Part shown: positions 13,294 to 16,196 of the stretch, piece after piece
How positions within the stretch are numbered: the stretch's first letter is position 1
Layout of the letters: every line of letters starts with the position of its first letter
Source: an uncultured Muribaculaceae bacterium
Lineage (GTDB): Bacteria; Bacteroidota; Bacteroidia; Bacteroidales; Muribaculaceae
Direction: 5' to 3'
Assembly: GCA_910578385.1 (NCBI GenBank)
Contig: CAJTQV010000032.1
Coordinates: 1 to 16,196 of the forward strand
DNA length: 16,196 nt
Notes under the pieces: model-generated
The model's input: the letters and a program-made list of their open reading frames with translations, nothing else
The model's database searches: none
Told to the model about the DNA's origin: nothing
Made by a program: the position numbers and the translations under genes

Positions 13294-15678
13294 TTATTTC
13301 TTTACAACTTTCTTTCCATTTACGATATAAATGCCCTGCGGGAGATCAGAGAGCTTGCGGTCGGTGGTCTTTGTAACTCTCACACCCTGCAAGTTGTAAA
13401 CCTCAAACGCCTCCCCGGCATCAGTCATAACCTCACCCACACCGGTAGCGATATGAGTTTCACCGAAGTTCTCCCAGCCCGTAGCAACCTTATACAGTTC
13501 CGGAGTCGGGACATAAAGGTTGGCTTTATATTGACCTGTCTGCGGAGTATTTCCTACCATATAGAAGACATTCGCATTGATTGTCGGAGGTGTTGTATAA
13601 TTGGTATATACACTTTCCAGATTAGCCACAGTTGAATAAAAGGCCTGATCACCAATGCTAATGGATTCTACTTCTGATCTTGTATTCTCATTCTCCACCT
13701 CGGGAGCGTAGATCACGATTGTAGAAAGTTTGTTGCCGCTGAATGCACTCGAACCGATAGTGCGTACAGTTCCGGGAATAGTCAATGAACCTTCAAGCGG
13801 AACCGACTGGAATGCCTTGTCTCCAATTGATTCCAAACCTATCGGGAAAATGGCATTTGTCATCTTGCAGCCACTGAAAGCTAAATTACCGATTGTCACG
13901 AGATTATCAGGGAAGTTTACGGTTTCAAGGAGAGAACAGCCGTAGAAAGCGGAATTACCAATCGTCTTTAGACTGGCCGGAAGTTCTATAGATGTCAGTG
14001 AAGTCTGACGGGTAAACGTATTGTCGGCTATTTCTTCAAGAGTTGCGGGCAATAACACTGACTCAAGATTTGAAGAACCATTCAGCATGTTGGCATAACT
14101 GAATCCTGAAGCAGCTGTCGTTACCAACTGGGTAGCACCCATATCAAGATTAACAAGTGCCGGGCAAGCGTTAAAACAAAGCGTCTTTAATTCCTTTATG
14201 CTTTCCGGAAGACTTATACTTTCCAAAGATGAACAACCACTAAAGGTATAATTTTCCACAGCCGGCACCTTACAGCCCTCTTCTGCTTCAACCGATACAA
14301 GATTCTTACAATCCTGAAGCGAGTTGGAGCCGAGAGTTTCAAGACTGCTCGTATAGGTAAATTTTGTTATAGCCGTACCCCTTAATCCGGATACTCCGAC
14401 AGAGACAAGATTTTCTGTTATGAATGAATCAGGATTAAATTTAGTACAACCATTAAATGCGTTGTTCCCGATTGCTGTCACTTTCGCTCCCTCCGGCATA
14501 ATCACTGTTTCCAGAGCACTTAAACCACGGAAAAGAGAAGTCGGTATTTCCACCTCTTGAGCGTCAGGCAACATTACCTCTCGCAGAGCTGCCATTCCAT
14601 TAAACAGAAGCGAATTTGAATTAGTACTGGTCGAAGCATATTGAGCAAGATTCAAATTCTTGGGAAATTTGAATGTTTCAACCGCCACTGAACCGTTGAA
14701 CGCGCCGTTAGCAATGGTAGTAATGTTACTGTCATATAAATCTACATTCACAAGATTCATGCAATTCTGAAATACAACAGAAATAGTAGTTGACAATAGC
14801 GGCATATTTATACCACCTTCAACCGGCGTGTCTGACGAAATCACACTTTTGATAGCTGTGCCTTTAAATGCATCTTTTAAAATTGAATTTACAGTTGACG
14901 GCAATTTAATAGTTTCAAGCGATGAAGCTCCACTAAATGCATATCCTCCAATCGTTGTGATTTTAGTACCGGTTAAGTCAATTTCTTTGAGACTTGTACA
15001 TGATGCAAAAGCTGACGAACCTATTTCCGTCATTGCGGATGAAAGTTTAACAGATGTCAATGACGAACAACCGTTGAACATCGAGTTAGGAAGTACAGTA
15101 ACGCTTTCCGGCAGCTCTATACTTTCAAGAGCTACACAATTCTGAAAAACTGTACTGGTAGAAGAGGATGAGTTACATATCCAGGAATTTCCGGCAAAGG
15201 AAACATCTTTCAAATTGGAACAACCATTGAAACAGCCTGCATAAATGGTCACGACATTTGCAGGGACTACGAAAGATGTAAGACTTGTACAGTTCTGAAA
15301 TGCCATGTTCCTGATTGCTGTCAAAGCTGTGCAGCCGCTTGTATCAACAGTCTCCAGCGATGTACAGCCATCAAATGCATTAGTCGTTAACGCCGTGAGA
15401 TTTGCGCCCAGCTTCACAGACGTGATTTCCGTATTTCCTCCGAAAACGTTTTTGTCTTTAATCAGCGTCACTTTGTAGGTCTTACCCGTTGTCTCGTCAG
15501 TGACTTCGTCGGGAATTACCACAGTTGCCCCGCCGGTGTACTGAATAATAGTGGCATTACCACTTAAGGAACCCGTACCCGGCGTGTACGTGAAGTCGCC
15601 TACCGTGAAGTCGGCGGCGACTACGGTGGCAGTCAGGCTCATTACCATGGCAATGAGCAAAAGTAATTGTTTTTTCAT
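13294..15678 (-). CDS. BspA-like leucine-rich-repeat surface protein
   Basis: A 794-residue exported protein. Residues 1-22 form a signal peptide (KKQLLLLIAMVMSLTATVVAA). A short beta region (about 23-75, including FTYTPGTGSLSG) precedes a long array of BspA/LRR_5-type repeats of about 22-24 residues (about 75-680), with the usual pattern of 'I-x-x-x-A-F-x-G-C-x-x-L-x-x-I/V-x-L-P'. The remainder (TPPTINANVFYMVG ... LYVPTPELYKVATGWENF) is the usual closing segment of such proteins. The last 40 residues contain YNLQGVRV and PQGIYIVNGKKVVKK, a tail of the same general type as those of the secreted proteins upstream. BspA-type proteins bind host molecules or other cells; that role is family knowledge, and the ligand is unknown. 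The ends of the gene are GC-rich (sampled 60-base lines 55-57%) while body lines fall to 35-40%. Short tandem repeats and a G8 tract lie upstream. Confidence 0.9.
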   Translation of the reverse strand: MKKQLLLLIAMVMSLTATVVAADFTVGDFTYTPGTGSLSGNATIIQYTGGATVVIPDEVTDETTGKTYKVTLIKDKNVFGGNTEITSVKLGANLTALTTNAFDGCTSLETVDTSGCTALTAIRNMAFQNCTSLTSFVVPANVVTIYAGCFNGCSNLKDVSFAGNSWICNSSSSTSTVFQNCVALESIELPESVTVLPNSMFNGCSSLTSVKLSSAMTEIGSSAFASCTSLKEIDLTGTKITTIGGYAFSGASSLETIKLPSTVNSILKDAFKGTAIKSVISSDTPVEGGINMPLLSTTISVVFQNCMNLVNVDLYDSNITTIANGAFNGSVAVETFKFPKNLNLAQYASTSTNSNSLLFNGMAALREVMLPDAQEVEIPTSLFRGLSALETVIMPEGAKVTAIGNNAFNGCTKFNPDSFITENLVSVGVSGLRGTAITKFTYTSSLETLGSNSLQDCKNLVSVEAEEGCKVPAVENYTFSGCSSLESISLPESIKELKTLCFNACPALVNLDMGATQLVTTAASGFSYANMLNGSSNLESVLLPATLEEIADNTFTRQTSLTSIELPASLKTIGNSAFYGCSLLETVNFPDNLVTIGNLAFSGCKMTNAIFPIGLESIGDKAFQSVPLEGSLTIPGTVRTIGSSAFSGNKLSTIVIYAPEVENENTRSEVESISIGDQAFYSTVANLESVYTNYTTPPTINANVFYMVGNTPQTGQYKANLYVPTPELYKVATGWENFGETHIATGVGEVMTDAGEAFEVYNLQGVRVTKTTDRKLSDLPQGIYIVNGKKVVKK

Positions 15679-15680
15679 AC

Positions 15681-15711
15681 TTGATTATTTGATTATTTGA
15701 TTATTTGATTA
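15681..15711. repeat. Four 8-bp tandem repeats directly upstream of the LRR start codon
   Basis: The 8-base unit TTGATTAT (ATAATCAA on the coding strand) is repeated almost four times without error and ends two bases before the LRR start codon. It therefore fills the place where a ribosome would bind in the leader. Exact short repeats are prone to slippage, so copy number may vary and change translation. This is inferred from position and repeat form. Confidence 0.85.
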
Positions 15712-15797
15712 GTGTAATTGCAAGTAGCGGTTAGTAAGTAGCTTGCATCAGCAGTTGTTGCTTATTTACTCTGATTGTCGCACTTAGGTATCCGGCG

Positions 15798-15832
15798 CAA
15801 AGGTAAGTCAAAATTTTCACTTTACCCCCCCC
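15798..15832 (-). promoter_or_regulatory. Probable promoter of the LRR gene, with an upstream G8 tract
   Basis: On the minus strand TACCTTTG (15805 down to 15798) is a perfect -7 box. No TTTG occurs at the expected -33 place about 20 bases upstream. Instead a run of eight G (plus-strand C8, 15825-15832) covers that site. The predicted leader is about 110 bases and holds the tandem repeats. The -7 box is clear, but absence of a -33 box makes promoter strength uncertain. Confidence 0.6.
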
Positions 15833-15968
15833 GAAAGTTAATTTATGTTAAATGTTATTAATATACGCAAATATTGGCGATTTATTTGCATTTCTGCACC
15901 AATTTTGATGCAATAAGTTGCACTCGCCTCATAATTCGGACCGCTCGCCATGAAATGATTATCAGAAT

Positions 15969-15990
15969 GGGCCGCGGCATGCCGCGACCC
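15969..15990. repeat. REP-like palindrome
   Basis: CGCGGCATGCCGCG (15973-15986) is a perfect 14-base palindrome, and GGG/CCC at its ends extend it to 22 bases with one C-A mismatch per arm. GC-rich palindromes of this appearance are commonly scattered between genes in bacterial chromosomes. Only one copy is visible in this window, so dispersal is an inference. Confidence 0.5.
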
Positions 15991-16095
15991 TACATTGGAC
16001 GCTTGTATAGATACTTTAGACATTAGATTTTTTAGAAGTCTGGGATGTCAGGATCAGGGACGTCAAAGCCGCTTTAGCGGCGGCACGGCGGTAGG

Positions 16096-16154
16096 CACGG
16101 GTGAAATCATGAAATGGAAAGCTCCGGGCTTTTCATTTCATGATTTCACCCGTG
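16096..16154. repeat. Long inverted repeat with 27-base arms
   Basis: The arms at 16096-16122 (beginning CACGGGTGAAATCATGAAAT) and 16128-16154 (ending ATTTCATGATTTCACCCGTG) are complementary over 27 bases with a single G-T pair, around a five-base loop, TCCGG. No T-run follows in either direction, so it is not an ordinary terminator. It could be a dispersed palindromic element, a protein-binding site or a 3'-end structure of a gene beyond the window. Confidence 0.85.
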
Positions 16155-16196
16155 TAAAGCTGAGACCCACCCCGTCCCCGCCGCGAAGCCTGCGGC

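Larger units (their letters stand above)
15833..16196. other. Gene-free end region with palindromes
   Basis: I see no supported gene, tRNA or rRNA here. The first 120 bases are AT-rich. Then come a REP-like palindrome (15969-15990), a small hairpin GCCGC-TTTA-GCGGC (16068-16081), a long inverted repeat (16096-16154), and at the window edge a further GCCGC/GCGGC pair (16180-16196). A 61-residue open frame on the minus strand (15838-16023) runs across the REP-like palindrome and resembles no protein I know. Confidence 0.5.

Noticed and set aside
12829..13635. 268-codon open frame on the plus strand
   Set aside because: It overlaps the ends of both infB and the LRR gene, spans the terminator, and has no coding character.
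15681..15711. CRISPR-like array
   Set aside because: The units are only 8 bases long and directly adjacent with no spacers; it is a simple tandem repeat.
15838..16023. 61-codon open frame on the minus strand
   Set aside because: It crosses the REP-like palindrome, has no recognisable family and no promoter that I can identify.

Overview
The window looks like a chromosomal segment of a gut-type Bacteroidales bacterium (phylum Bacteroidota); a Muribaculaceae- or Prevotella-like relative is plausible but not proven. Three points support this. The promoters fit the Bacteroidota form TTTG-N20-TAnnTTTG. Shine-Dalgarno sequences are largely absent before the start codons. The secreted proteins are of types common in this order: a gingipain-like C25 peptidase, a BspA-type leucine-rich-repeat protein, and proteins with short C-terminal 'Y-D/N-L-x-G-x-x-V ... 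G-x-Y-V/I-x-x-G-K-K' tails.

Layout: Positions 1-62 are the 3' end of a gene whose product ends in a sorting-type tail. It is followed, nearly without gaps, by a C25 cysteine peptidase (74-2557) and a secreted one-unit protein (2570-3487), then a strong intrinsic terminator (3547-3605). A new promoter (3665-3696) drives a paralogue with about three copies of the same unit (3743-5932). The two paralogues share an identical 28-residue C-terminal tail and a conserved downstream flank. A perfect 14-bp hairpin follows the second one. Next comes housekeeping DNA: dnaX with its own promoter (6064-7899), then the rimP-nusA-infB translation/transcription cluster (8181-12947). That cluster is preceded by a promoter, a promoter-proximal terminator-like hairpin and a degenerate tandem repeat that runs into the rimP start codon. 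The cluster ends at a terminator with A6/T6 flanks (13009-13046), suited to the convergent gene on the other side. That gene encodes a BspA-like LRR surface protein on the minus strand (13294-15678). Its upstream region carries 8-bp tandem repeats and a G8 tract. The final approximately 360 bases hold no credible gene but several palindromes, including one with 27-bp arms.

How the parts relate: dnaX acts in replication (clamp loading). RimP, NusA and IF-2 act in 30S maturation, transcription elongation/termination and translation initiation. The remaining genes encode exported proteins. I see no mobile element, CRISPR array, tRNA or rRNA. The most interesting signals are the protein-level conservation of the shared tail, abrupt base-composition steps inside two surface-protein genes, the rimP leader, and the potentially slippage-prone LRR upstream region. 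Nothing here proves a new system; the best candidate for one is the C25 peptidase clustered with tail-bearing secreted proteins.
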